In this document: one piece after another, positions 1-9,338 of the stretch
Position numbering within the stretch: the first letter of the stretch is position 1
Layout of the letters: every line of letters starts with the position of its first letter
Assembly (NCBI GenBank): GCA_028285265.1
Contig: JANQPX010000078.1
Span: 1 to 64,000 of the forward strand
DNA length: 64,000 nucleotides
Source: Geminicoccaceae bacterium
Lineage (GTDB): Bacteria > Pseudomonadota > Alphaproteobacteria > Geminicoccales > Geminicoccaceae
Direction of reading: 5' to 3'
Notes under the pieces: model-generated
Database searches by the model: none
The model's input: only the letters and a program-made list of their open reading frames with translations
Told to the model about the DNA's origin: nothing
Translations under genes and position numbers: made by a program

Positions 1-313
1 AGCCTGCTGGGTTGTAGGCTTTCGCCGCCTTTTGTGCCGCATCAATGACCGGGCGCATGTCAAGCTCTTCAAGAAAGGTCAGTTTGGTGAACGCACCGCT
101 AGCTTGAATTGCCATTGTCAGACCTACCGCTGTGCTTTGATCTGGCATTTCACAGACGACAACAACGTCATATTCACCGCGAGTGAAGGTCAGACTCTCA
201 ACTTTGGCACCGACGCTGCCTGCCAATGCTTTCACGGCCGCCTCGCGGTCTGAGCCTCCAATTAGACCTTTCACTGCATGGGGTGCATAACTGGCCAAGA
301 AAATCGTGCGCAT
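1..313 (-). CDS. GYD domain protein (3' end beyond window)
   Basis: The reading frame starts at ATG 313 with an AAGGA ribosome site about 10 bp upstream and runs off the window edge without a stop, giving at least 104 residues. It opens MRTIFLASYAPHAVKGLI and continues with a (G/S)-x-D-R-E-A motif, then TRGEYDVVVVCEMPD, the GEYDVV-type core that gives the GYD family (a small ferredoxin-like fold of about 100 residues) its name. The biochemical role of GYD proteins is unknown. No operon partner is visible inside the window, and the next gene (MFS) is about 350 bp upstream. Confidence 0.8.
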   Translation of the reverse strand, partial: MRTIFLASYAPHAVKGLIGGSDREAAVKALAGSVGAKVESLTFTRGEYDVVVVCEMPDQSTAVGLTMAIQASGAFTKLTFLEELDMRPVIDAAQKAAKAYNPAG

Positions 314-666
314 GGGATTTTGTCCTTAGAAGTCAATCGAATATACCTTCTTCGTACACCAATCAGCCTGCGAGTTCCATGTCACGTCGAACTCTCGACC
401 CTGCATATTCGACCCTTGAGGATTGCAGCAGAAAAGAACGAGGGTTACTGACCGTTTCAGGTGAATTCTTGGCGTTGTGGCCGGTTTCCAGCGCATAGTA
501 CGTGTTGCAAGCAAGACCGCTTATGCGGAAAGTTGACCCACTACGGAAGTGCAGCCGCATCGGGACAATGTCTGCTAAGCGGTCAAAGCACCAAATTCCG
601 CATTGAGGATTGTTCAGCCTGCCACACACCTCGCTAGGGCAATTTGTGCCAAGAGCGGAACCGGTT
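314..666. other. Intergenic spacer with degenerate repeat
   Basis: No convincing gene. Positions about 478-515 resemble the spacer at 2129-2165 (shared GGCCGGTTTC, GCGCAT and GTTGC blocks), and 570-590 carries a CTGCTAAGCGGTC string related to copies at 11.7 and 14.7 kb. It looks like decayed dispersed repeat. Confidence 0.35.
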
Positions 667-1827
667 TTAAATCGGCAAACGCTTTTGTACGAATCTAAAG
701 GCTAGGTTTGCTATCGCGGTAAAAACAAACAGAGCAACAGCAAAAAGTATTGGCCAAATCTCATCTGTGGAGAGATCGTAAAGCCATCCCGCGATGGTCG
801 GCGCGGGCACTTGAACAAGGAAGTAAATTGTAAAAAACAGTCCCATGCCGATCGCACGATTTTCCGGTTTTATGGCCTGGACTGTTAACGCCATGATCAC
901 CCCTGCTGGCGCAATGCCAAGCAGACCAAACAACAGGCTTGAGGGGACAGCCAAAGGCGTAATGAACAACATCATCAGGGCAGCAATGGCTGCTGCCATA
1001 CAAACATAGAGAACCAGATCGGCTTTACCGCTTCGGTCCACAATCAGACCGCAAACGATACTGGAAAATATCATGACCCAGCTGGCAAGACTGATCACGC
1101 CGAGCGCAGAGGCCGTATCATAACCACCAGCGATCAAAACCTCAGGCGCAAAGCTGAGATAAACCACGTAGCCGGCATTGAATGAGGCCCAAACCAGTGA
1201 GGCAATCAACGTCAGGACTATTTCATTGCGGCTCAATGAAAATCGGAGTCCACCTTTTTGCGTGGTAGCGCCTGGGACCTGTCGGCAGAAAATCACAACT
1301 AAAAGAGCGCCTGAAACGCAGTATGCTGACGCAACCAAAAATGCCATTTGCCAGTCGAAACTGGCGGCCAACCAGCCATGACCGACTTGCCCCATTGCAA
1401 TACCGAATGGCCACGACATGACAAACGCGCTCATGGCCGTCGCCAGTTCTTTGCCGGCAAACATATCTGCGACGATTTTTGCAGAATAGATATTGGCAAA
1501 AACGAAGCCAACTCCACAAATCAACCGTGCAGCAGCCAACAACTCAAAACTTTCGCTCGTTGCTGCCACAGCACCGCCGGTCCCGAGGGCCAACAGTCCC
1601 AGACCAACAATGAACCGATCGGAAAAAAATTGTCCCGCCAGCCCAGCTGGAATAGACAGAAGCATCCCGGGCACCATGAACAGGCCGATCAGGGTGCCGA
1701 TCTTGGTGTAATTTAGTCCCAGCTCTTCGACCAGGTTACTGGACACTGATCCAAGCGTTTGAAATTGAAACCCCAAGCCAATGCGGGCGGCAAACAGCAG
1801 CGCAAGGATCGTCCACCTTCTATCCAT
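667..1827 (-). CDS. MFS transporter
   Basis: A 386-residue integral membrane protein of twelve predicted helices, the usual major facilitator length. It opens with a short cytoplasmic MDRRW segment and a first helix holding AARIGLGFQFQTLGS. Loop 2-3 has SDRFIVGLGLL, in the place of the canonical G-x-x-x-D-R signature, and the second half repeats it as CGLIVDRSGKADLVLY. The overall pattern fits the anion/nitrate-type or drug-type MFS groups; the substrate cannot be read. Start ATG 1827 has a GAGAGTGGG site. It stands alone, with about 450 bp to the upstream AraC gene on the same strand. Confidence 0.88.
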   Translation of the reverse strand: MDRRWTILALLFAARIGLGFQFQTLGSVSSNLVEELGLNYTKIGTLIGLFMVPGMLLSIPAGLAGQFFSDRFIVGLGLLALGTGGAVAATSESFELLAAARLICGVGFVFANIYSAKIVADMFAGKELATAMSAFVMSWPFGIAMGQVGHGWLAASFDWQMAFLVASAYCVSGALLVVIFCRQVPGATTQKGGLRFSLSRNEIVLTLIASLVWASFNAGYVVYLSFAPEVLIAGGYDTASALGVISLASWVMIFSSIVCGLIVDRSGKADLVLYVCMAAAIAALMMLFITPLAVPSSLLFGLLGIAPAGVIMALTVQAIKPENRAIGMGLFFTIYFLVQVPAPTIAGWLYDLSTDEIWPILFAVALFVFTAIANLAFRFVQKRLPI

Positions 1828-2278
1828 CGGTCAACACCCACTCTCAACAGTAATCCGACGGATGCCCGCGCTAGGTAATTGCTTTAGCCGCTAACCTATT
1901 TGCGAGAGCCTGGGTTGTCTATGACATGCCAATGCCTCCATTGGGCCATCCTTTCCGGTGACGCCGTCATCAGGCAATTCAGATAGCGATATGCACCGGA
2001 GGCCTTAAGAGGTCTCATTCCGGACCTTCAGCGCAAATCGAGCAAAGGCAGATAATGGCACTCTATCGCCGGAACGCTTGTGGCTGCTAACCGCTCGAAA
2101 GCCGGAATAACGAGGCTTCAGAGCTGTAGCGGCCGGTTTCGGGCGCATTGCAGGCGTTGCGGGACAGGGTTGTTATGCAACCCTTTGACCCAAGATGGTC
2201 AAAGCGGCCAAACGCTCATGTGACTGGTTTCAGCCCAGAGTTCCAAGGATTGCTGGCTTCATGAACGCCAGCTTTGGT
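1828..2278. other. Intergenic spacer
   Basis: No supported gene. Around 2129-2165 lies a sequence similar to 478-515 (GGCCGGTTTC then GCGCAT). Nothing else recognisable. Confidence 0.3.
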
Positions 2279-3283
2279 TCACTGACGGCCCGAGTTTATC
2301 TCGCGAGCTTTGCGCCACTCCGAGGGTGTCTGGTTTTCCCATTTTTGGAACGCCCGAAAAAACGAGCCCTGATCTTCGTAGGCAAGAAGGAAGGCGATTT
2401 CAGAAAATTCTAAGTTCGGTTGGGCAAGATACTCTCTCGCCAGTTCGTGCCGTGTTTCCGACAGGATGGTTTGAAAGGTGTAGCCTTCCTGACGAAGGTG
2501 TCGTTGCAAAGATCGCTCGCTGACGGCCATGTCCTCCGCGATGCCTGCAAGGTTTGGTCGACCGCCTGTCAATCGTCTGTGGAGATACCAACGGACCTGC
2601 TGACTGTAAGACCTAACGTTCTCGGTACTCTCGGCAAGGCGTTCCTCAAGGACCTTATCTAGCATTTCGAGCAGTTCACGATTGTACTGAGTGAACGGTA
2701 AGTCGAGATCGCTACGATGGAATGTTAGGCGGGCCTTTCTTGCTTTCCAAATGATTGGGCAGCCGTACCAGTCCTGAAGCTTTTGGCTGCGCTCCCGCGT
2801 GAATTCGACTCTTTTGGGTGTTACGTTTGTTCCCGTACACACCCGTGCCATGTTTACGAAAAACGCAAAAGTAGAGTCGATATGTCCCTCAGGGATAGGC
2901 GTTTTCGCACAAGGAAACGAGATAGAGATAGCAAACTCATCACCATCGACCGTCAGATCAAAGACCTCTGGAGCGGAGAGCGCTTTATATCGTGCCATGC
3001 GGTGTATTGCGTCTCCAAAGTTCTTCGCATGGAAAAGGACAATAAAGTTTGGGGGCAATGCACCTGTGTTCATTCCTATTGATAGATCATGCGCTGCGTC
3101 TGGCCCGCCAAGAGTTTCGACAGCGCGCCATAGCTCAAACGCTTGATCTGTGGTCATAATTGCACCATCAGCGCCTAGGGCAAGCGGCAGTTTAGCTTCG
3201 CGGAGGATAGCTGAACGTTTCAGGCCTATTGCCGCAGCAGCATTCCAGAATTGATCCGTGCATTTAACTCGATCTTGCATCAT
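2279..3283 (-). CDS. AraC family transcriptional regulator (OruR/ArgR-like)
   Basis: 334 residues, the full length of regulators that pair an N-terminal arabinose-binding-like domain of about 190 residues (Arabinose_bd, PF12625) with a C-terminal double helix-turn-helix. The HTH block is clear at about 245-325: LAGIAEDMAVSERSLQRHLR for the first HTH and SEIAFLLAYEDQGSFFRAF for the second, followed by the family WENQTPSEWRK end. Start is one of two consecutive ATGs (3283 or 3280). The target is unknown. The neighbouring MFS gene downstream and the SDR relic and hydrolase upstream are all on the same strand, so a nearby target is possible but not shown. Confidence 0.9.
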   Translation of the reverse strand: MMQDRVKCTDQFWNAAAAIGLKRSAILREAKLPLALGADGAIMTTDQAFELWRAVETLGGPDAAHDLSIGMNTGALPPNFIVLFHAKNFGDAIHRMARYKALSAPEVFDLTVDGDEFAISISFPCAKTPIPEGHIDSTFAFFVNMARVCTGTNVTPKRVEFTRERSQKLQDWYGCPIIWKARKARLTFHRSDLDLPFTQYNRELLEMLDKVLEERLAESTENVRSYSQQVRWYLHRRLTGGRPNLAGIAEDMAVSERSLQRHLRQEGYTFQTILSETRHELAREYLAQPNLEFSEIAFLLAYEDQGSFFRAFQKWENQTPSEWRKAREINSGRQ

Positions 3284-3343
3284 CTTTTTGCTCTGTATTT
3301 CTGACCTTATCTCATCAAATTCTACATGAGTGCGGCCGGCAAT

Positions 3344-3523
3344 TCACGCTAGGCAATTAGCGGATGGCAACACGATGGTGACCGAAGCGCCTCGCGCCGC
3401 GAGTACCCGGGCGGCTTCGGCACCCAACTAAGTGGAACGACCTGTGATTAAACCTGTTTTGCTGGTCAGGTCGACACTTTCCAGCACGTCTTCAGTCGTG
3501 GAACCTTTGTTGAAGCATGCCAT
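3344..3523 (-). pseudogene. SDR oxidoreductase remnant (N-terminal fragment)
   Basis: From ATG 3523, behind a strong GAGGAGG site, the frame reads MACFNKGSTTEDVLESVDLT and then SKTGLITGRST, a TAG stop, and in the same frame LGAEAARVLAARGASVTIV before a second stop. This is the N-terminus of a classical short-chain dehydrogenase (usually SGKTALVTGASSGLG, then ETARVLAARGA). The stop falls inside the nucleotide-binding TGxxxGxG loop and everything after the first alpha-beta-alpha unit is gone. The preserved ribosome site and codon pattern suggest recent decay by a substitution plus a deletion. It was probably co-oriented with the hydrolase upstream. Confidence 0.75.
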
Positions 3524-3646
3524 CTTCCTCCTCACACCCTAGTGAATTTGACGGCAGAGCAGCGCCTTATCGGCGCCATGCGGCCAATATTATGTGCATA
3601 GATTATGGGAAGGGAGAGGCCATGAACTGACCTCTACCCGATCGGT

Positions 3647-4582
3647 TTACCTGTTGAAGAACTCGGCAACAGCGTCGGTCGAAGCCTTTACGGCCTCGGG
3701 TTTGTAGTAGAAATCCACATGCGAAAACTCATCAAACGCCAGTTCCTCATGCTCATTGGTCAGCTTCTCGACGAATTGTGTTGAGCAGATCGTAGTAAAG
3801 GCTGACTTGCTATAAATGGTCAGGGACGGCTGAACGATTTTGTCTGCGTAGGCTTCCCCGATGGAAATCAGAGACTGCATGGCCTGATCGCCGATATGCA
3901 TGTTGGTATAATTCGGAATTGCAATCGGCCCTTTAACCCCATCACGCCCGTAATAGTCATAGGTTTCGCCAACCATCGGGTTGCCACCCACTTCGATAAA
4001 CTCCTCCCGGGTCATTTCGTCGTCCAGGAGGAAGGGGGTGACGTAATCTGGCTCGCCAGTTTCATACATCTTCTGCATCGAAGCGTTCGAGGCCGCAATC
4101 TGCTGATTGGCCACCTCACGGTCGGCCCACTGGAAGTCATCCGCCGCCATCATGCCCGAAACCATAGCAATTTTCTTCATCCGGTGGTCGGTTACGGCTG
4201 ACGATGCAATGATCGATCCGCCTTGGCACACGCCCAGGCCGTAGATCTCGGCAACGAAAGGAAGGGTTCCAAGGTAGGACACAGCATCCCAGGTGTTCTC
4301 GATCAGGCGGAACATGTAGCGGGACTTTTTGAACTCGCCGGGCAGCGCCGGAGAGTCTCCCATGCCCAAGTAATCGAAGCCGAGGTAGATGAAGCCGCGT
4401 GCGGCCATTTCGGGGCCGTAGGTTGCCGGAATCTGATCTTTGACCTGGGGGAATGGGCTAGCACCTACGATCGCCTTATACGTCCTCTTCTCATCGAAAC
4501 CTTCAGGAAGGTAGAGATCGCCAACCAAATCCACTCCGAAGGATTTGAACGTCACTTTGTTTTTGCCAGCAGTAAGGGCCAT
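3647..4582 (-). CDS. alpha/beta hydrolase, dienelactone-hydrolase-like
   Basis: From ATG 4582 (MALTAGKNKVTFKSFG) the protein has 311 residues; an in-frame upstream extension to 4678 looks non-native. The strand-turn-nucleophile motif is GLGVCQGGS with Cys119 at the nucleophile position, as in dienelactone hydrolases, instead of the more common Ser. An oxyanion-type GDLYLPEG segment lies near the N-terminus and a C-terminal FSHVDFYY supplies the probable catalytic His (about 289). It is likely a cytoplasmic hydrolase of small ester or lactone substrates; specificity is unknown. The SDR relic lies just downstream, hinting at a former two-gene unit. Confidence 0.8.
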   Translation of the reverse strand: MALTAGKNKVTFKSFGVDLVGDLYLPEGFDEKRTYKAIVGASPFPQVKDQIPATYGPEMAARGFIYLGFDYLGMGDSPALPGEFKKSRYMFRLIENTWDAVSYLGTLPFVAEIYGLGVCQGGSIIASSAVTDHRMKKIAMVSGMMAADDFQWADREVANQQIAASNASMQKMYETGEPDYVTPFLLDDEMTREEFIEVGGNPMVGETYDYYGRDGVKGPIAIPNYTNMHIGDQAMQSLISIGEAYADKIVQPSLTIYSKSAFTTICSTQFVEKLTNEHEELAFDEFSHVDFYYKPEAVKASTDAVAEFFNR

Positions 4583-5032
4583 GGATGATTTCCCAATTGG
4601 ATTGTTTGACTTTTGTCCCTTGCTAAATAGCAACATTGGCCCCGCCGATCGCGCCATTCTAATGGCAGAACCCGCCAAAGTGGCAACCTGCGCGAAAGTG
4701 TTAATCAGCGCACGTCAAACCACGAAGGATTGGATGAGACTACTGGAACGCGGCCAAACAAGGTAAGAGTAGGAAAGCCAAGTTTGTCGGCAGTCCTACC
4801 TCAAGGCTTGAATGCGCTTATGTCCAACTTTGGCACACCGCGCCCGAAGCGCTTCTGGCAGAAATGCGCCCGGAAGCAGCTATACCGCTCAAATTTCTGC
4901 CCGAACGGCTGATCGACGACGCATTGCAGACATCACGCCAGGAGAGCTAGATTCCGGAATTACCCCCTTGCCTACTCCGGTGTTCTGATCGGATTAGGCT
5001 TATAGCGACTGCAGATTGGTTAAAGTCATAGG
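4583..5032. other. Intergenic spacer
   Basis: No supported gene between the divergent hydrolase and GNAT genes. At 4852-4872 there is a GGCAGAAATGCGCCCG string that recurs, degenerately, at 7209-7228 and near 17567. Confidence 0.3.
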
Positions 5033-5593
5033 ATGACCAAAGACGTTATTCGCGAAGCTTACGCCAGTGATGCTGAAGCAATTGCTGGCGTTCATGTTAG
5101 ATCGTGGCAAGAAACCTACCAAGGCATCGTTCCATCTTCGCTTCTCGATAATCTGTCCATAACAGATAGGGCGAATTGGTGGCGAGAAGTATTGAATGCG
5201 CCTGCACCGCTTCGAGATCTAGCGGCCTTTGTCGCTGTTGCATCAACGGGTAGTATAGTCGGTTTCGGTGCATGTGGGCGGCAACGTTCACAAGAACTCG
5301 TTAAGCTTCAATTTGAAGGTGAATTCCAGGCCATTTATGTTCTTAGAGATGCTCAAAGGCGTGCATTGGGCAAAAGACTTATGGCCGAAATGGCTGAGTC
5401 TCTCCTGGCAAAAGGCCTTCAAGGCGGTGCCCTATGGGTGTTGCGTGATAATCATCCTGCACGACGATTCTATGAAGCTCTCAACGGAAGTGTCGTCGCA
5501 GAACAGGAGGATCAGAGGTCCCCTGAAATCGTGTTTCGAGAGTTGGCTTACGGCTGGAATGATCTATCCAGACTTAATCGGCTCTCAACATAA
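5033..5593 (+). CDS. GNAT family N-acetyltransferase
   Basis: 186 residues, the usual single-domain GNAT size. The N-terminus IREAYASDAEAIAGVHVRSWQETYQGIVP is the standard strand 1 / helix 1-2 entry of the subgroup that has HVRSWQxTYxG. The acetyl-CoA pyrophosphate loop is the variant DAQRRALGKRLM at about 105-117, following strand 4 FQAIYVLR. The C-terminal part ALWVLRDNHPARRFYEALNG is the typical N-x-x-A-x-x-F-Y motif. It transfers an acetyl group to an amine, but the acceptor is not predictable. It stands alone. Confidence 0.9.
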   Translation: MTKDVIREAYASDAEAIAGVHVRSWQETYQGIVPSSLLDNLSITDRANWWREVLNAPAPLRDLAAFVAVASTGSIVGFGACGRQRSQELVKLQFEGEFQAIYVLRDAQRRALGKRLMAEMAESLLAKGLQGGALWVLRDNHPARRFYEALNGSVVAEQEDQRSPEIVFRELAYGWNDLSRLNRLST

Positions 5594-5856
5594 GCAAGGC
5601 GCATCGATACAAGACCGCACGTCTCGAGTTAGCACGACTTCGCACTAGAGCTTATGGCGAGAATGCGCTCGACAGAAGACATGCCAGACGAACTCTGGCC
5701 TTAAAGATTGCTTTGCATAGCAAAGCGGGCACTGCTCGAGGTGGCGCTATTCACCCTTTCGACCTAAGCGGCCACAAATGCATCTGTTATGGCATGCTTT
5801 CTGATCATCCTTTCCAAGCTTAGTCAAGACGAGTATCAGCAGCTCCCCAGTCCATC

Positions 5857-7050
5857 TTAAAGCCGATGAAGATACTCCTGAATGGCCTCTGGGCTCATCT
5901 CGCTGAACTGCTTTTCCTTGAACTTTTCGCGCATCTTGGCCTTCGGGTGCATATATCCGGCACCAATCACCGTCTCGCCCTTGTCGCAGACGACATAGCG
6001 TGAAATTCGCTGCCCATGCGGCGAAAGTTCCTGCCAGCGCTCGTAGGGCATGCAACGCATGATTCCCTCGCTTCGGAACCAGGGCGCGTAATACTCGACA
6101 TTGGGCATGGCGCGCACATCCTTGGAGAGGTTGGGCGTGCCGCCGTGCCAGGCCCGGATATCACGAAAGACCGCGCATCCCGCCGGGGCCGGGCAAACGG
6201 TGCTCAGCTTCATCCAATCCGGCTCGTCGGCCAGGCTTGGAATTGGCGCTCGCCAACGTTGGCTTCCAGGAATTTGACGGATCGGCCCATTTTCTGTGGT
6301 CAGGTCAATCATCGGGAAATTGATGGTCAGGACCGGAACCGGCAAATCGCGCATGTTGATATGGCCGAACGGATCGGGAAGCTCGGACCACATATTGTCG
6401 GAGTGCAAGCCCTGATACTCAATTGCACCGGGCATGGCGATGTCCCCGCCGGAGCCGCCGACGACATAGTTTGATGAACCAAAGATCTCGGTCAGGATCG
6501 GGGTTGTGGTTTCCAGATCGATGAGTTCACACCATTCCTTAACGTGCAGCATGTGACGGGAGGCTGACCCGCCGCCAAAGGAATAGCGATGCGGTAGGCC
6601 GCCAGCCCCACCGCCGGCCGCACAATCCGGGTCATCAGCCATAAGCTCTTCAACGGCCTTGTTCGAAGCCTTTTGTATGCGCTCCAACTGTGCCGGATCC
6701 AGCACATCGCGCACCACGACAAAGCCATCACGATGGAGTAGCGCGGCAGCGCGCTTCACCTCATCGGGCGCGACCAGCTCCAATCCTTTGATGCCATTCT
6801 CCTGGCGTAACCGCTCACGTAAGGCTACGACATTAGGATCGTCGTACGCGCGTATCCAATTTGCACAGGACGGATCGCCGGCAACGAGATTCATGTGCTC
6901 GGGCGTGGTTTCGATCTCGATGTCAGCGGCTGCCGAAGCTAGCCCGTCCGGGTTGTCGTTGGTCGTCGCCCCTCGTGGCCGATTGGCAAGTCCGTTCGGT
7001 GGCACCGAGGCATTCCAACCTGCATTGCTCAGTCGTCCGTCGCCCGCCAT
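5857..7050 (-). CDS. Phytanoyl-CoA dioxygenase family (PhyH) Fe(II)/2-oxoglutarate oxygenase
   Basis: The start is set at ATG 7050, which has an ACGGAGG site; the open frame extends upstream to 7356 but that part has no protein-like character. The 397-residue product has the iron ligands H216-x-D218 (GLHSDNMW) and H302 (AWHGGTPN), with R313 in the right place to bind the 2-oxoglutarate carboxylate. An N-terminal segment of about 90 residues precedes the double-stranded beta-helix core, which begins near GLELVAPDEVKRAAALLHRDG. It should hydroxylate an organic substrate using O2 and 2-oxoglutarate; the substrate is unknown. Single-gene unit. Confidence 0.88.
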   Translation of the reverse strand: MAGDGRLSNAGWNASVPPNGLANRPRGATTNDNPDGLASAAADIEIETTPEHMNLVAGDPSCANWIRAYDDPNVVALRERLRQENGIKGLELVAPDEVKRAAALLHRDGFVVVRDVLDPAQLERIQKASNKAVEELMADDPDCAAGGGAGGLPHRYSFGGGSASRHMLHVKEWCELIDLETTTPILTEIFGSSNYVVGGSGGDIAMPGAIEYQGLHSDNMWSELPDPFGHINMRDLPVPVLTINFPMIDLTTENGPIRQIPGSQRWRAPIPSLADEPDWMKLSTVCPAPAGCAVFRDIRAWHGGTPNLSKDVRAMPNVEYYAPWFRSEGIMRCMPYERWQELSPHGQRISRYVVCDKGETVIGAGYMHPKAKMREKFKEKQFSEMSPEAIQEYLHRL

Positions 7051-7659
7051 AACGCCTCCGTCATTGCTGTTCCAGATACTTTTTGAACTATAGTCTTGAA
7101 CGTGCTTGAACCTGTCAATTTCATTGGAGAGCAGCATTACCGGGAAGTATGTTGAAGACGCTGAGCTATGTCGCGTGACAGCTTCTTGGCAGATGGCGAA
7201 AGCCAACCTTTCGGCAGAAATGTGCCCGTTAGCCGTCATCCCGCGTGCTTTTTTGCCGGAGCGGTGGTTTGGCAGCGCATAGCAGATTTCAGTTCTGGAG
7301 CGATAGCTTCTGAATTTGATGCTCATTGAGCATAAGTTCTCCAAAAGCTTGGCCACTCAATCGACACGCAATCAGGCAGGCTCAATAGAGTCCCGATCTC
7401 CATGGGCCCTCATTCCGTATGCAGGCCAGAAAGAGGCTAATGATCCGACCATGGAACACTACGAGTTCGTTGTTGTCATGTTCGGCCACAATCATTTGGA
7501 TGGTCGCATATCATCTTGACTGGCGAGTACATTTGCCAAGGATCTAGCGATGGCTTTCGCCCCGTCCCACCCCGGACCGTCAAGCGCAGAGCTCTTGGTG
7601 ATCTGCTCGAAGGGCTTTATGCAGACTGATCCCTCATCGTGTACCGAATGGAGTGATGC
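7051..7659. other. Intergenic spacer, 609 bp
   Basis: Divergent spacer between the PhyH-like gene and the TRIC gene. Several short open frames exist but none has a ribosome site or protein-like composition. A repeat-like TTTCGGCAGAAATGTGCCCG lies at 7209-7228. Confidence 0.3.
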
Positions 7660-8277
7660 ATGACATCCTTAACGATGAGCCTCGCGCTGGATCTACTTGG
7701 GACCTTCGTGTTTGCTCTTAGCGGGGCGATGTTGGCGGTCCGGCGATCCCTTGATGTCTTCGGTGTCCTAGTTTTAGCGCTGGCGGCAGGACTTGCCGGC
7801 GGTCTGCTTCGGGACATCGTTCTGGGGTCGGCGCCGCCGGCAGCTTTCGACAGCACACGCTATTTGATGACGGCACTTGCGGCCGGGGTCATGGTTTTTT
7901 TCTGTCATAAGGCGATCGAGCGTATCAACAGACCCGTGATGCTTCTCGATGCGTTGGGCTTGGGTTTATTTGCGGTCACTGGGTGCAGCAAGGCTCTTGC
8001 CTACGGACTCGATCCACTTCCAGCAATTATTCTGGGTGTTCTGACCGCTGTTGGTGGCGGTGTCGTGCGTGACCTTCTTGTGACTGAGGTTCCGCGTGTG
8101 CTCCGTGAAGAAATCTATGCGTTTGCTGCATTCACTGGTGCCGTCATCGTTGTTGTGGGTCGAGCTTTCACACTCCCTGAAGTTCATGTGGCGATCACGG
8201 CGATCCTGCTAACCTTCATCGTCCGTGTGGTCAGCGTCTGGCGGGGATGGCATGCGCCGCAAGCGCCCGGATCCTGA
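7660..8277 (+). CDS. TRIC / UPF0126 family cation channel protein
   Basis: 205 residues with seven hydrophobic segments arranged as two repeats. Each repeat carries the family glycine-rich motif, GGLLRDIVLG at about residue 47 and GGGVVRDLLVTEVP at about 132, between helices. This is the bacterial and archaeal homologue of the trimeric intracellular cation channels (YadS/UPF0126), which conduct monovalent cations; the physiological role in bacteria is unsettled. ATG 7660 has a GGAG site 7 bp upstream. No partner gene; the next gene is 740 bp away. Confidence 0.9.
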   Translation: MTSLTMSLALDLLGTFVFALSGAMLAVRRSLDVFGVLVLALAAGLAGGLLRDIVLGSAPPAAFDSTRYLMTALAAGVMVFFCHKAIERINRPVMLLDALGLGLFAVTGCSKALAYGLDPLPAIILGVLTAVGGGVVRDLLVTEVPRVLREEIYAFAAFTGAVIVVVGRAFTLPEVHVAITAILLTFIVRVVSVWRGWHAPQAPGS

Positions 8278-9017
8278 AGCATCAGTATATCAGCCTGAGG
8301 CGTAGCTTACCTCGGCTGGGAGGCCCTCGAACCTTTCGGAGGTTTGAGGAGTCATAAATGAAAGCCGCGTAGAATCGTAACGACGGTATATATTCTGCAA
8401 GTTCACACAGATGGCATTGTGCTTTCATTACGTGAGTTATCGATGAAGCTAAGGCTCAGCGTTCCTGCTACAAGGAAGAGATTGCGGTCCACTTTAAGCA
8501 AGCGATGCGCAACCTCATCGAACAAGCCGGTTTGTCGGCGGTTGAACCAATGAGCTCGCGGTGGGGCCAGAACAATGCCAGGCTCGGCGTGACACTGTCA
8601 GGGAAGTTGCCGACTTGCTGAAAGCGTTCATACGGCCCCCTGGGCCTAACGACCCTGGTGCTGTCCCTAAAGGAATCCCTTTTCTGATCGGCTATTCAAA
8701 CCTTCATGATCCTATCCCGAAGATATGAGGAGCCTCCCTGAGATTCTCCCTCGTCTCGAAGCCCGGCCTTAGCCGGGCTTCTCCTTTTTGCCGCGATCTT
8801 TCAGAAATGCCGCCTGGCGCTGGGCCTAAGTACGGCTGACAATGGCCAATTTGTGCAGACCCAACCCGGTCTTTTCATATGACCTAGAAAGAATGTTCAA
8901 ACTCGTCGACGATATCCGAGCCAATTCGAAAGAGAGGCGTGCTTGAGGTTGACCTTCAGCGAAGACCCGGGTACCGCGTGCGTCGTCGTTGAACCAATGA
9001 AATGATAGGATACGTGG
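8278..9017. other. Intergenic spacer, 740 bp, with an orphan terminator
   Basis: No clear gene. A stop-to-stop frame at 8436-8621 (+) reads plausibly as protein (VIDEAKAQRSCYKEEIAV, then HFKQAMRNLIEQAG) but has only an internal ATG at 8505 and no good ribosome site, so it may be a gene relic. A strong terminator sits at 8758-8789, 480 bp after the TRIC stop, so an unannotated short transcript may end there. Confidence 0.35.
8758..8789 (+). terminator. Rho-independent terminator
   Basis: Perfect 10-bp stem GAAGCCCGGC / GCCGGGCTTC (8758-8767 and 8772-8781) with a 4-nt loop, followed by TCC and five T. No coding region ends close upstream, so it either ends a long 3' untranslated region of the TRIC gene or a small RNA. 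Confidence 0.8.
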
Positions 9018-9338
9018 ATGAAGGGGACGTCACTCTTGCCATTGCTCGCGATGATCGCTTTGATCTCTCCCGCCCTCGCCGTTGACCTGCCGAATTACGC
9101 CATCGACGATCACTGTCAAGGTATTTGGCGGGACGATTCTAAGATGAAAAAAGTTTGTATTCAGCAACAGCAGGCTTCCCATGACGCTCTTCAGGGGAAA
9201 TGGGCATCCATTCCGACCGAGATAGCTCAATCTTGCAGAGAGGAGTGGGACAGATCTCACGATTACCTGATGCTTCAGTTCTGCATTGAGGAGCAAGCTT
9301 CGGCCGCAAGAGACGCCACTGCGTCCGCTCCCAACTGA
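9018..9338 (+). CDS. Small secreted protein of unknown function
   Basis: 106 residues. It opens with a clear signal peptide, MKGTSLLPLLAMIALISPALA, with a typical A-L-A cleavage site near residue 21. The mature part of about 85 residues contains four cysteines in the contexts HCQGIW, VCIQQQ, SCREEW and FCIEEQ, likely two disulfides in the periplasm, and an alpha-helical, charged composition. Similar short periplasmic proteins with paired CxxxW/CxxxQ repeats are common in Alphaproteobacteria but have no assigned role. No operon partner. Confidence 0.65.
   Translation: MKGTSLLPLLAMIALISPALAVDLPNYAIDDHCQGIWRDDSKMKKVCIQQQQASHDALQGKWASIPTEIAQSCREEWDRSHDYLMLQFCIEEQASAARDATASAPN

Noticed and set aside
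5857..7356. Long 499-residue version of the PhyH-like protein
   Set aside because: The first 102 codons have no family match, while ATG 7050 has a clear ribosome site and begins the plausible protein.
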